Below, one piece after another: positions 16,107-24,566 of a stretch of DNA of 64,000 nt. Positions within the stretch are counted from its first letter, which is position 1. Each line of letters starts with the position of its first letter. A program made the translations under genes and the position numbers. The stretch comes from Nocardia flavorosea (GTDB lineage Bacteria; Actinomycetota; Actinomycetes; Mycobacteriales; Mycobacteriaceae), in the NCBI RefSeq assembly GCF_015477805.1, contig NZ_JADLQL010000005.1:310001-374000 (forward strand), given 5' to 3'. Below the pieces are notes generated by a model. It ran no database searches, was not told the DNA's origin, and saw nothing but the letters and a program-made list of their open reading frames with translations.

Positions 16107-16388
16107 TCACGCCGTGGTTCGACGTATCCGGTCCCGCCGGAGCCGCGACCCGCGGGCGAAAACAGCGACCGCGACCACCATGATGGCGAGTACGAGCACG
16201 ACCTCGGCCCAGGCCAGTTGCGGCCCGATCAGCCAGACCAGCCGGCCCCAGTAGTCGCACGGCCCGACCGAGTCGGGGATCGTGGCGCATTCCTCGTGGC
16301 GCAGCGTCGCGTACGCCAACGGGGAGAGCGCTACCGCAACTACGACGAGGCCCATTACCGCACCGAGCGCACGTAGCACTTTCAGCAT
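16107..16388 (-). CDS. Small two-helix membrane protein
   Basis: This protein of 93 residues has hydrophobic segments at about 6-24 and 51-72, a short external loop with two cysteines (EECATIPDSVGPC) that could form a disulfide, and a basic C-terminus (RLRRDRIRRTTA). The ATG at 16388 is chosen because GGAGGCAAGG lies just upstream; longer versions start inside that site. It is convergent with the preceding four-helix protein. Function unknown. Confidence 0.65.
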   Translation of the reverse strand: MLKVLRALGAVMGLVVVAVALSPLAYATLRHEECATIPDSVGPCDYWGRLVWLIGPQLAWAEVVLVLAIMVVAVAVFARGSRLRRDRIRRTTA

Positions 16389-16514
16389 TGCCCTTGCCTC
16401 CATCGGCGTGCTGTCCTGGGTGGGCCCCGGTGCCGCGTTCGCTGCGACAGCAGGCATAGCGCCGCCCGGTCGACTGTCGAATCCTACGCCTGTCCCCGTG
16501 CCCGATCGGTTGCG

Positions 16515-17750
16515 CTATTCGGTGCCGACCGCAGCCGCTTCCCCGGCGACAGAAGGTTTTCCCGGTGCGCGAAGGGCGCCGCCGGAAACCGTTGCCAGCG
16601 CCGCCACCGCCGCCACCGCGGCCGACCCCCACAGCAAAGCGGACAACCCTGCCCCGTCGAGTACCACGCCGCCCGCGAACGAACCCAGCGCGATACTGCC
16701 GGTGAAGGCGCCGACGTACAGCCCGGAGACGGCTTCCCGCCGGTCCGGTGCGGCGTGCACGGCCCAGATCTGGCTGCACACCGAGACACCTCCGTAGGAC
16801 AACCCCCACAGCACCAGCACCGCGGCGGCACCGAACGGCGTGGTGCCCAGCAGGAGCAGAGCGGGCAACGCGGCAGCGATACCGATCGCCAGAACGAGCA
16901 GTGTCGTCCGGACGCGTCGCGTGGCCGCCGCGCCCGCCGCGAAATTCGCGACTATCCCGCAAATTCCGTAGAGCAGGAGCAGCAGCGAGATACCGATGCC
17001 GTGGACACCCGACAACTCCTCCAACGCGGGCCGCACATAGGTGTAGGCCGCGAAATGCGCGGTGACCAGGAAAGTCACCGCGACCAGCCCCCGGCGCACC
17101 GCCGGTATCGCCAGCAACGAGGCGGCCTTCGCGTCGGCGTCCGTCGCCGGCTGCGCGGGCAGGGGCGGCAAAAGCACCGCCAATGCCGCGGCGAGCCCGA
17201 CGGCCGCCAGCGCGAGCGCCCCGAAAGCACTACGCCATCCCGCGATATCACCGAGCACGGTCCCGAGGGGCACGCCCAATACGGAAGCGACCGCGACACC
17301 GCTCACCACCATCGACACCGCGAAACCGGCGCGGCGCGCGCTCACCAGCCGGGTGACGAGCGCGACCGCCAGCGCCCATACGGTGGCCATGGCGAGCCCG
17401 ACCACCACCCGGCCGGCGGCGAGCACCGCGAACCCCTGCGCGGCGGCGGTGATCAGATTCCCGGCTGCGAGCAGCAGCGCGGCCGCCACCAGAACGCGGC
17501 GGCGGTCGAGCGCACCGATCACCCGGGCGACGAACGGCGCGGCGAACGCGGCCACGACACCGGTGACGGCCAGGCTGAATCCCGCGGTGCCGGCGGAGAT
17601 GGCCAGCCCCTCGGACATCGGGGTGAGGATTCCGACGGGCAGCATCTCCGCGGTGACGACGAGAAAAGTGGACAGCGCCAGGACGGCGATCGCCGGCCAG
17701 CGTTCGGCGGGTTCGGCCGCGGTCGCCCGCGATTCACTCACAATGGACAT
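16515..17750 (-). CDS. MFS transporter, DHA1 family
   Basis: This is a protein of 411 residues with 12 predicted membrane helices. Helix 1 contains FLVVTAEMLPVGILTPMSEG, typical of the DHA1 drug and sugar efflux subgroup (AraJ/CmlA-like). The A-type loop between helices 2 and 3 is ARVIGALDRRRVL, and the helix 5 region GTVLGDIAGWRSAFG matches motif C of drug/proton antiporters. The ATG at 17750 is preferred to a TTG four codons earlier. It is divergent from a LysR regulator with a perfect palindrome between them and is probably activated by that regulator. The substrate is unknown. Confidence 0.88.
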   Translation of the reverse strand: MSIVSESRATAAEPAERWPAIAVLALSTFLVVTAEMLPVGILTPMSEGLAISAGTAGFSLAVTGVVAAFAAPFVARVIGALDRRRVLVAAALLLAAGNLITAAAQGFAVLAAGRVVVGLAMATVWALAVALVTRLVSARRAGFAVSMVVSGVAVASVLGVPLGTVLGDIAGWRSAFGALALAAVGLAAALAVLLPPLPAQPATDADAKAASLLAIPAVRRGLVAVTFLVTAHFAAYTYVRPALEELSGVHGIGISLLLLLYGICGIVANFAAGAAATRRVRTTLLVLAIGIAAALPALLLLGTTPFGAAAVLVLWGLSYGGVSVCSQIWAVHAAPDRREAVSGLYVGAFTGSIALGSFAGGVVLDGAGLSALLWGSAAVAAVAALATVSGGALRAPGKPSVAGEAAAVGTE

Positions 17751-17804
17751 GAATCCAGTCAATGTTGCGCGCTGGTGCGGAACAACAACGATCAGCTCAT
17801 TGTT

Positions 17805-17823
17805 CGATCAGCTGAACTGATCG
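17805..17823. promoter_or_regulatory. Probable LysR operator
   Basis: CGATCAG-N5-CTGATCG is a perfect inverted repeat containing the LysR T-N11-A box ATCAGCTGAACTGAT. It lies between the divergent MFS and LysR genes, 25 bases before the LysR start, where autorepression would be expected. A half-site CGATCAG is repeated upstream at 17790-17795. Confidence 0.65.
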
Positions 17824-17847
17824 ATCGCGGTCACCGGGAGGAGCGGT

Positions 17848-18828
17848 ATGCCGGACCTACCCGTCCGCGAGCTGGAGTGTCTGCTGATACTGGCCGAGGA
17901 ACTGCATTTCGGCCGGACGGCGCAGCGTCTGCGGGTGTCGCAGAGCCGGGTGAGCCAGCTCGTCGCCGCACTGGAACGCACCATCGGCACGCAGCTCGTG
18001 CACCGCACCAGCCGCCGGGTGACGCTCACCGAGTTCGGCGCCGAATTCGTGGAACGCGTGCGGCCCGTGTACACCGAACTGGTCGAGCTGGTCGGTGTCG
18101 CCCGCAGGGAGGCCCGGCAGGAACTTCCGGGCCCGGTCCGCATCGGCTTCCAGGGCATCGCTTACGAAACCGTCACCTGGACCCTCACCAGATTCGCCCG
18201 CGACAACCCCGACGTGACCTTGTCATTGCAGGAGATCCCGCTCGGCGATCCCTTCGGCGCCGTGTTGTCCGGGCAGGTCGATGCCGCCGTCGCCTTGCTG
18301 CCGGTTCGGGAGCCGGAGCTGTCGGTCGGTTATGTGTTCCCACCCGCACCCAGGATGCTGGCGGTCGGACACGGCCATCCGCTGGCCTCAGTGGAGTGCG
18401 TCGATGCGGAAACACTGGCATCCGTCGACCTCGTCTCGGTGGACGGGCCCGCGCCGGACTATTGGCGCGACGTGCACTTCCCGCGCTTCACCCCGCTCGG
18501 CCGATCGATCACCGCGACGGTCCGGGTGGCGACACTCCAAGAAGGGATGACCCTCGCCGCCACCGGCCGGTACGCGATGCTCACCTGCCGCCCGGTGGCC
18601 GAACGCAACCAGCGCGCCGATCTGCGCTTCGTCCGCGTCACCGGATTCGACGAGGAATCGCGGATGGCGCTGATCTGGCGTTCCACCCACCGCCGCCCGC
18701 TGCTGACCGAACTCGCGGCCATGCTCGGCGAACTCCCCTACGCCGCAGCCGGGCCTGCGCCGCGGCTCCCCGCGGTTTCGGTGAACCCCACTGCGGTACG
18801 CGACAGGGGGCCGGGACGTCACCGGTGA
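17848..18828 (+). CDS. LysR-family transcriptional regulator
   Basis: This 326-residue protein has an N-terminal winged helix-turn-helix (FGRTAQRLRVSQSRVSQLVA, about residues 22-41) and a two-lobed effector domain (about 92-300). It has no paired redox cysteines like those of OxyR. GGGAGG sits 8 bases before the ATG. The last 25 residues are proline- and arginine-rich and probably disordered. It is divergent from an MFS pump and almost certainly regulates it. The ligand is unknown. Confidence 0.9.
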   Translation: MPDLPVRELECLLILAEELHFGRTAQRLRVSQSRVSQLVAALERTIGTQLVHRTSRRVTLTEFGAEFVERVRPVYTELVELVGVARREARQELPGPVRIGFQGIAYETVTWTLTRFARDNPDVTLSLQEIPLGDPFGAVLSGQVDAAVALLPVREPELSVGYVFPPAPRMLAVGHGHPLASVECVDAETLASVDLVSVDGPAPDYWRDVHFPRFTPLGRSITATVRVATLQEGMTLAATGRYAMLTCRPVAERNQRADLRFVRVTGFDEESRMALIWRSTHRRPLLTELAAMLGELPYAAAGPAPRLPAVSVNPTAVRDRGPGRHR

Positions 18829-18868
18829 TACCCGGCAGGTGCGGCAGATCCGGCGCTACGGTGATCGG

Positions 18869-19474
18869 ATGACCGAGAGCACAGCATCGACTCCCGCCGG
18901 CCGCCCGCGCGATACCCGCCTCGATTCCGCATTGCTGGCGGCGACAGCGGATCTGATCGCCGAACGCGGCTACACCGCAGTCACCCTGCAGGCGGTGGCG
19001 GATGCCGCGGGAACCAGCCGGCCCGCACTGTACCGCCGGTATTCCGATCTCGCCGATCTGGTTGTGTCGATGCTGATGCAGCGTTTCGGCCTCGCTCCCG
19101 GCGCCGAGGATCTGGGCGGTATCGAAGCGGAACTGCTGGCGATCCAGCAACATCAGCGGGAGCTGTTCAACGATGTGGTCATGCGCAGGGCGTTACCCGG
19201 CCTGATCGCGGATCTGGCGCGTAGTCCGGAAGTGGCGCAACGGTTCCACGAACAGTTTCTCGAACCGCGGCGACGTTCGACTGCTTCCATTCTGGAGCGG
19301 GCGGTGGTCCGCGGGGAGATTGCTGCGGGCACCGACCCCGAGTGGCTCTGCGATCTGATCACGGGCCCCATGTTGATGCGGGCGCTCGTTCCCGCGCTGC
19401 CTCCGATCGATGCGGAGCTGGTTCGGCTCACGGTTCGGTCGGCACTCGATGCCGTGGGCTACCGCGGGCATTGA
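18869..19474 (+). CDS. TetR-family transcriptional regulator
   Basis: This 201-residue protein has a helix-turn-helix at about residues 38-58 (VTLQAVADAAGTSRPALYRR) and a TetR_C_11-like ligand domain. The ATG at 18869 is used because the upstream in-frame extension overlaps the end of the LysR gene region and carries no domain. The hydrolase gene 93 bases downstream has a palindromic operator in front of it and is the likely target. Confidence 0.88.
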   Translation: MTESTASTPAGRPRDTRLDSALLAATADLIAERGYTAVTLQAVADAAGTSRPALYRRYSDLADLVVSMLMQRFGLAPGAEDLGGIEAELLAIQQHQRELFNDVVMRRALPGLIADLARSPEVAQRFHEQFLEPRRRSTASILERAVVRGEIAAGTDPEWLCDLITGPMLMRALVPALPPIDAELVRLTVRSALDAVGYRGH

Positions 19475-19534
19475 ACCGAGTTATACCGCGCCCTAATTTT
19501 TATGGTTGACGTCACGTTTAGACCACCCTAGATT

Positions 19535-19556
19535 GATTACATTCTGTAACGTAATC
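19535..19556. promoter_or_regulatory. Palindromic operator before the hydrolase gene
   Basis: GATTAC-N10-GTAATC is an inverted repeat whose central bases are also partly symmetric. It ends 11 bases before the hydrolase ATG. Size and symmetry fit a TetR dimer, probably the product of the gene just upstream. Confidence 0.6.
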
Positions 19557-19567
19557 CAGGAGTCGAC

Positions 19568-20458
19568 ATGCGGACCGATATCGAATTCGCCAGTAACGGC
19601 GTCACATTGCGCGGCTGGCTGTACCGTCCCGACGTATCCACCGATACGGCCCCACTGGTGGTGATGACGCACGGTTTCGCCGGAGTCAAGGAGTGGGTGG
19701 CGCCGTTCGCCGAGGTGTTCCGGGCCGCCGGGCTGGCCTGTCTGGTCTACGACCATCCCGGATTCGGCACCTCCGACGGCGCCCCCCGGTTCGAAGTGGA
19801 CCCCACCGCCCAGATCGAGGGATATCGCGACGCGGTAACCTTCGCCCAGACCTTGGACGGTATCGATCCGGACCGGATAGCCGTCTGGGGAACGAGCTAC
19901 GCGGGCGCGCACGTCCTGGTCGTGGCCGCCACCGACCGGCGGGTCCGCGCCGCCGTATCCCAGGTGCCGTTGACCGCCGGCTGGGCGACGGTCACCCGCC
20001 TGGTCCCCTCGGTCATGCTGCCCACTCTCCACGCGGCCATCGCCGAGGACCGCGCCGCCCGGCTGGCCGGAAAACCGCACACGATGATCAAAGCCGCCTC
20101 CGACGATCCCACCGAACTGGCGGCCATGCCCGGCCTCGAGGTCTACGAATGGCTGATGGCCAACGGCCCGAAAGCACGGACCTGGCGTAACGAAGTCACT
20201 CTGTCCAGTGTGGACAAATTCCAGTCCTACGCGCCCGAAGCGTTCGTATCCCGGGTATCCCCGACTCCGCTGCTCATGATCGTCGCCGAACAGGACACCC
20301 TGACTCCCACCGAGGTCGCCCTTCGCAGTTACGCCGAAGCCCTCGAACCGAAACAACTAGCGCTGGTACCCGGTGGTCATTTCGCCGTCTACGAAGAACA
20401 ATTCGATCGAGCCGCCGGCGTCGCCTGTGATTTCCTGCGCCACCGGCTCACCGCCTGA
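19568..20458 (+). CDS. Alpha/beta hydrolase (dienelactone/acetyl-xylan-esterase type)
   Basis: This is a 296-residue alpha/beta hydrolase. The oxyanion region is MTHGFAGVK, the nucleophile elbow is GTSYAG (serine near residue 119), the acid is in AEQDTLTP and the histidine in PGGHFAVY, so the catalytic triad is complete. There is no signal peptide, so it is cytosolic. AGGAGT lies 6-7 bases upstream of the ATG. It is preceded by a TetR gene and a palindromic operator, suggesting induction by an ester-type compound. The substrate is unknown. Confidence 0.88.
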   Translation: MRTDIEFASNGVTLRGWLYRPDVSTDTAPLVVMTHGFAGVKEWVAPFAEVFRAAGLACLVYDHPGFGTSDGAPRFEVDPTAQIEGYRDAVTFAQTLDGIDPDRIAVWGTSYAGAHVLVVAATDRRVRAAVSQVPLTAGWATVTRLVPSVMLPTLHAAIAEDRAARLAGKPHTMIKAASDDPTELAAMPGLEVYEWLMANGPKARTWRNEVTLSSVDKFQSYAPEAFVSRVSPTPLLMIVAEQDTLTPTEVALRSYAEALEPKQLALVPGGHFAVYEEQFDRAAGVACDFLRHRLTA

Positions 20459-20470
20459 GGCCGCGTAGCC

Positions 20471-20545
20471 ATGGCCGCGAATCTCGCCCTCGCCGGGCTC
20501 GTCGCCGGGCTGGTCGGATTGACCATAGCGCTCTTCCGGGAGTGA
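20471..20545 (+). CDS. Possible 24-residue hydrophobic peptide
   Basis: An ATG at 20471 opens a 24-residue frame that is almost entirely hydrophobic (LALAGLVAGLVGLTIALF) and ends in Arg-Glu, a plausible single membrane helix. It starts 12 bases after the hydrolase stop with GAGG at poor spacing. It may be a real micro-protein of the hydrolase transcript or chance. Confidence 0.3.
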   Translation: MAANLALAGLVAGLVGLTIALFRE

Positions 20546-21161
20546 ACGCCCCCGGCTCGCCTGGATTACTTCCGCGCCGGCCGGCCACCGTGCCGCGTCC
20601 GCCGGATGCCTGTCGGCCGATCTGCGTCCGCGAGTTCGGATCCGCCCTGCGTCCATGAGCACGCGTTCTTCGCTGAACCGGCCTCGCGCCGCCCGGCGGT
20701 GCGGCCGGATCAGCGGTCGTGTGCGGCGGGAATTCCCGCGCTGCCCGCTCAGTGAACCCGTCCAGCAGTGCGGCCGGACCTGATTCGAAGGCGCTGTTCG
20801 GTGCACCGTTGTAGCCGGTTGCAGCAGCAGTGCTTTCGATAGGGTGGCACAGCCCGGCATATCCCCGGGCGATCTCGGCCAACGCCCGCGCGAGTTGGGT
20901 TTGCTCGTTGTCTCCGTTGCCGTTGAGGCGGCGCGGCATCACCACCGGCCGCCCTCGCCGACGCTACCGTCGCCTGGCGGCACCGGCCGGTGCCGCTGCG
21001 CCGCGCTCTCGCCGTATCACCGCATTCGCTGTCCCCCGGCACCAAACCGGCGGCCGTGGCAACACGAAACCCTTCCGATGCCGATCCGGACCGCCGGCGA
21101 ATACGGCGGCCGCCCGGCGTCGTCCGGACCGTAACCGTGCGAGGCAGACGAAAGGCCGACC
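20546..21161. other. 616-base stretch without a clear gene
   Basis: The only frame with coding-like composition is on the minus strand, from about 20945 to 20650. It begins near NGNGDNEQTQLARALAEIA and degrades into arginine-rich sequence, with GAGGGCGG as a possible ribosome binding site. It may be a small unknown gene or the remains of one. The rest of the stretch has no recognisable feature, but it must contain the promoter of the secreted esterase downstream. Confidence 0.3.
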
Positions 21162-22187
21162 TTGAAAACACCGCGATCCCCCCGAACCACCGCCGTCCGC
21201 TGCGCCCTCGCCGCCGCCCTGACCACCGCTTGCCTGATCGGCACCGGCGGCACCGCGACAGCGGCCCCCGCGGCGGCCGTGGTCTCGGTGCAGCAGGTCA
21301 ATGACCGGCAGCAACTGGTTTCGGTGTTCTCCCCGGCGATGAACCGGCCGATCCAGTTGCAGGTCATCCGCGCCGCGGACGGCTCCCGCCCGCAGCCCAC
21401 GCTCTATCTGCTCAACGGTTCGCAGGGCGGGCCGAACGGCAGCGGCTGGGATGTGCAAACCGACGCCGTCGAATTCCTGCGCGGCAAGAACGTCAACGTC
21501 GTCACCCCGTTCGGCGGCGCCAGCTCGTACTACACCGACTGGATCCGCGACGACGCCGCCCTGGGCCGCAACAAATGGCAGACCTTCCTCAACGAAGAAC
21601 TGCCCCCGGTGATCGAGGAATTCCTGGGCGCCGACGGAAACCGGGCCCTGGCAGGCGTATCGATGAGCGGCACCTCGGTACTGAACCTCGCGATCGCGAA
21701 ACCCGGCTTCTGGAAAAGTGTGGCGTCCTACAGCGGCTGCGCACAGACCTCGGACCCGATCGGCCAGGAATTCGTCCGGATCACCGTCGAGAACTGGGGC
21801 GGCGGCCAGAGCGTCGAAAACATGTGGGGCCCGCGCAACGGCCCGCTGTGGCGTGCCAACGATCCACTCGTGAACGCCGAGCGGCTGCGCGGCACCGCCA
21901 TCTACCTGAGCACGGGCACCGGTATCCCGGCGGCGCCCCACGACACTCCCGCCGACAAACGGGTCCAGGAGGGCCGCATCCCGCTGCCGGTCCAGATCGC
22001 CTTCGGCGGGCCGATCGAAGCGGCGATCTACCACTGCACGATGAACCTCACCAACCGGCTGCAAGAACTGAACATCCCCGTGATTCTGCACGATCGGCCG
22101 GTAGGCACCCACTCCTGGGGTTACTGGGAGGACGACCTCCACCACTCCTGGCCGTTCCTCGCCGATTCACTGGGCATCCCGGCCTGA
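21162..22187 (+). CDS. Secreted esterase of the antigen 85 / mycolyltransferase family
   Basis: This 341-residue protein has an N-terminal signal peptide (basic start, hydrophobic core to about residue 27, likely cleavage near TATAAPAAA). The alpha/beta hydrolase fold has the nucleophile motif GVSMSGTS (Ser168) and a C-terminal THSWGYWEDDLHHSW with the catalytic histidine, as in corynebacterial and nocardial mycolyltransferases. Antigen 85 enzymes move mycolic acids onto trehalose and arabinogalactan in the outer envelope. The sequence is short and divergent, so it could instead be an esterase D-like relative such as a trehalose-ester hydrolase. It supports a mycolic-acid organism. Confidence 0.85.
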   Translation: MKTPRSPRTTAVRCALAAALTTACLIGTGGTATAAPAAAVVSVQQVNDRQQLVSVFSPAMNRPIQLQVIRAADGSRPQPTLYLLNGSQGGPNGSGWDVQTDAVEFLRGKNVNVVTPFGGASSYYTDWIRDDAALGRNKWQTFLNEELPPVIEEFLGADGNRALAGVSMSGTSVLNLAIAKPGFWKSVASYSGCAQTSDPIGQEFVRITVENWGGGQSVENMWGPRNGPLWRANDPLVNAERLRGTAIYLSTGTGIPAAPHDTPADKRVQEGRIPLPVQIAFGGPIEAAIYHCTMNLTNRLQELNIPVILHDRPVGTHSWGYWEDDLHHSWPFLADSLGIPA

Positions 22188-22393
22188 GCGGCGTGTTTCG
22201 GTCCAGCACTGGCTACGCACCGGGCGGCGAGAATCAGCGACCATACAGCCCCGGCCAGGCGCACCGAGGCCGGACCGAAACCGAGGTCTGGTGGTCGTAA
22301 ACCTTTTCAGTCCAACGGACATGGTTGTTGACGCCACAGGTCGTACACCCTGCACCGGGCGCTTGCCAAGCCTCACCAGGAGCAGGGGTTCAG

Positions 22394-22608
22394 ATGCACG
22401 CGAACGGATCGGACATACATGTAGTGGGGGGGTTCACAGGTTCGGACCTGGGCAGCTGGAGAAGCGGAGGCCCGGGGCAGCGCTACTCGCAAACCCGTTG
22501 TCAGCCGCCACCGCCGAGGAGGCTGAGCCGTTGCCGTTGGAGCTGTTGACCAGGTACCTCGCGTCGCTCCAGGTATGGGCGGCTCAGCAACGAGGGGACA
22601 CACGATGA
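22394..22608 (+). other. Possible small ORF, perhaps frameshifted, coupled to the next gene
   Basis: An ATG at 22394 behind AGGGG begins a coding-like frame (HVVGGFTGSDLGSW). A second frame then takes over (ending PLELLTRYLASLQVWAAQQR) and stops in an ATGA overlap with the small gene at 22605. A run of seven G lies at 22426-22432. If the two frames once formed one protein, a frameshift separates them. The remainder of 22188-22393 holds nothing recognisable. Confidence 0.3.
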
Positions 22609-22823
22609 CGCTGTTCGAAGTCAGGGTTACGCCTTACGGTGAGTCGTCGTTCATGATCGGCGTTCCCGGATTCGGTGTGACGCGGTTCGTGGAGACCGAG
22701 CGAGAGCTCGAGGAGCAGGCACGGAGACTGATCGCTGGCTGTGGCGCTGCTCCGAAGCTGTTCGATATCGAGATCGTGTGGTTGCCGAAGAGGAGGAAGC
22801 ACCCGTTCCGAGCGGCAGATTGA
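22605..22823 (+). CDS. Small conserved-looking hypothetical protein
   Basis: This 72-residue protein has an alternating beta-strand pattern at the start (FEVRVTPYGESSFMIGVPG), a charged helix (TERELEEQARRLIAG) and a basic end (WLPKRRKHPF). The pattern recalls the small beta-beta-alpha folds of HicB-like or MazE-like regulators, but no family can be named. The ATG has GAGGGG eight bases upstream. A strong bidirectional hairpin follows at 22855, between it and the convergent kinase gene. Confidence 0.6.
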   Translation: MTLFEVRVTPYGESSFMIGVPGFGVTRFVETERELEEQARRLIAGCGAAPKLFDIEIVWLPKRRKHPFRAAD

Positions 22824-22854
22824 AGCCACAGGAGAAATAGCGCTCTGCGCATGG

Positions 22855-22893
22855 GAAGGGCCCCGGAACTGCGCTTGGATTCCAGGGCCCTTC
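22855..22893. terminator. Bidirectional hairpin terminator
   Basis: GAAGGGCCCCGGAA pairs with TTCCAGGGCCCTTC (one mismatch) around an 11-base loop, between the convergent small gene and the kinase gene. Confidence 0.7.
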
Positions 22894-22924
22894 TGCCCGC
22901 AGGTTCGCGGTAGGGATGTGTCTG

Positions 22925-24514
22925 TCAGTCCGCTATTGCAGCGCGACCATCATCCGGGTAGGGGTTCCGCAGCTCGCCGATCCGTTCGGCGACGCCCTTG
23001 GTCAGTTCGTCGTCTGTGCCACGGAGGACGCAGAGGTCGGAGTACAACGGTTCGAGGAGCTCGAGCGCGCCGGCAGCGTCGCCGGTGGCGGCGAGAAGTT
23101 CGGCGAGGTCGAAGCGGAGGTCCAGGGCGAGTTCGCTGCTGTCGCTGTCGGCTGCGGCGACTTCGGCGATGAGGGTACGCATGGCGGTGAGCCCGCCGTC
23201 GATATCGCCGAGCTGCATCTGGCATTGCACGGCCGCGGCCCGCGCCTCCCATGCCGACTCGCTGAATCTGCCCTCGACCCGGCGGTATGCCTCGGCCAGC
23301 GCCTCCAGTTCGGTGCGGGCTCGCCGGTACTCGCCGCCGAGCGCCCAGGCGGCGGCCATTTGACGGCGCAGTTCCAGGACATCGGCGTTGTCCACACCGC
23401 GCGCTTCGGCGGCCTGTTCGAGGACCGCGGCGAGCGCGTCGGCGGCCTGGGCGAAGCGTTGGAGTTCGAAGAGCTCCGAGTAGCGGTTGCGGGCTTTGGC
23501 TACCGCGGTGTCGAGGTGTGCCGCGGTGAGCGGGGCGGTGGGCGGAACGTCGAGCGTATGGGTCCGGGTTGGTTCGACCTGCGCCGTTTCCAACGGGGCG
23601 TTGGGGCGGCGGAATATCCGCGTCGGATCGGGTAGCCCCGGCAGGTATGTCGCGGCAGGTTCGAGATCGGCTCCCGGAAGCGGCAGGAACGGCAGGAGAC
23701 GTTCGTACACGGTGTAGGCGTCGGCCGGCCGCCGCTGGGGCTCCTTCTCGAGCAGGTCGAGGATCAGCCGCTCGAATTCGGGCGGCACCTCGGGACGGAG
23801 TTCACGCAGGGGAGTGGGCGGCTCGTCCATATGCGCCTGTTGCACGAGGTAGGGCGAATCGTTGTCGAATACCGGCGTGCCACTGATCATCTCGTGGATC
23901 AGGCAGCCGAGGGCGTAGAGGTCGGCGCGCGGGGTCACCACGTGGCCGTGCATCGCTTCCGGCGACATGTAGCGCAGGGTGCCGATCGCCGCGCCGGTTT
24001 GGGTGAGCTTGCGGGCGTTGCGGTCGAGGATCGCGGCGATGCCGAAGTCGATGACTTTCACCGAGCCGTCGCGGGTGATGAGCACATTGGCGGGTTTGAG
24101 GTCGCGGTGAACCACGGGGAGGGAGTGCGCGTGGGAGAGGACGGTCGCGATCTGGGCCGCGACCGAGGCTACCCACGATATCGGCAGCCCGGATCCCGGC
24201 TCGATGTAGTCGAGCAGCGGAACACCGTCGATCAGTTCCATCACGAGGAAGACGTGCTCGAATGAGGCGTCGAGTCCGGCGTCGAATACCTGCGGCACCC
24301 CGTGGTGGCGTATCCGTGCGGTTACCCTGGCTTCCCGGCGGAAGCGTTCGGCGAATTCTTCTGCTTCTTCGCCGGTGTCCACCTGGTCGACCCGGATGCG
24401 TTTGATCGCGACCGGCCGGTCGAGCACGCTGTCGTAGCCGCGCCAGACCGAACCCATGCCGCCGGAGCTGATCGGCTGGGTCAGCTCGTACCGTTCGGCG
24501 ATCAGTTTCCCCAT
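22925..24514 (-). CDS. Soluble Ser/Thr protein kinase with TPR-like C-terminal region
   Basis: This is a 529-residue Hanks-type kinase. It has the glycine loop ISSGGMGSVWRG (about 16-27), the lysine in VAIKRI, the catalytic loop VVHRDLKPANVL (about 133-144), VIDFGIA (about 152-158) and MSPEAM. After a proline-rich linker (about 280-335), residues 340-515 form helical pairs typical of tetratricopeptide repeats. There is no membrane helix, unlike PknA/PknB-type receptors, so it acts in the cytosol. The TPR part probably binds partner proteins. It lies directly downstream of the hsdR gene on the same strand, separated by 52 bases, and could be co-expressed with it; a defence role is only a guess. 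Confidence 0.92.
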   Translation of the reverse strand: MGKLIAERYELTQPISSGGMGSVWRGYDSVLDRPVAIKRIRVDQVDTGEEAEEFAERFRREARVTARIRHHGVPQVFDAGLDASFEHVFLVMELIDGVPLLDYIEPGSGLPISWVASVAAQIATVLSHAHSLPVVHRDLKPANVLITRDGSVKVIDFGIAAILDRNARKLTQTGAAIGTLRYMSPEAMHGHVVTPRADLYALGCLIHEMISGTPVFDNDSPYLVQQAHMDEPPTPLRELRPEVPPEFERLILDLLEKEPQRRPADAYTVYERLLPFLPLPGADLEPAATYLPGLPDPTRIFRRPNAPLETAQVEPTRTHTLDVPPTAPLTAAHLDTAVAKARNRYSELFELQRFAQAADALAAVLEQAAEARGVDNADVLELRRQMAAAWALGGEYRRARTELEALAEAYRRVEGRFSESAWEARAAAVQCQMQLGDIDGGLTAMRTLIAEVAAADSDSSELALDLRFDLAELLAATGDAAGALELLEPLYSDLCVLRGTDDELTKGVAERIGELRNPYPDDGRAAIAD

Positions 24515-24566
24515 ATCGTCCCCTGCTGTCGTTCACCGCACTGTGCGAGCGCGGTCCGTTCGTGGT

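Noticed and set aside
22426..22432. Run of seven G as a phase-variation switch
   Set aside because: The reading frames around it are not established, and a single run in GC-rich DNA is not evidence enough.
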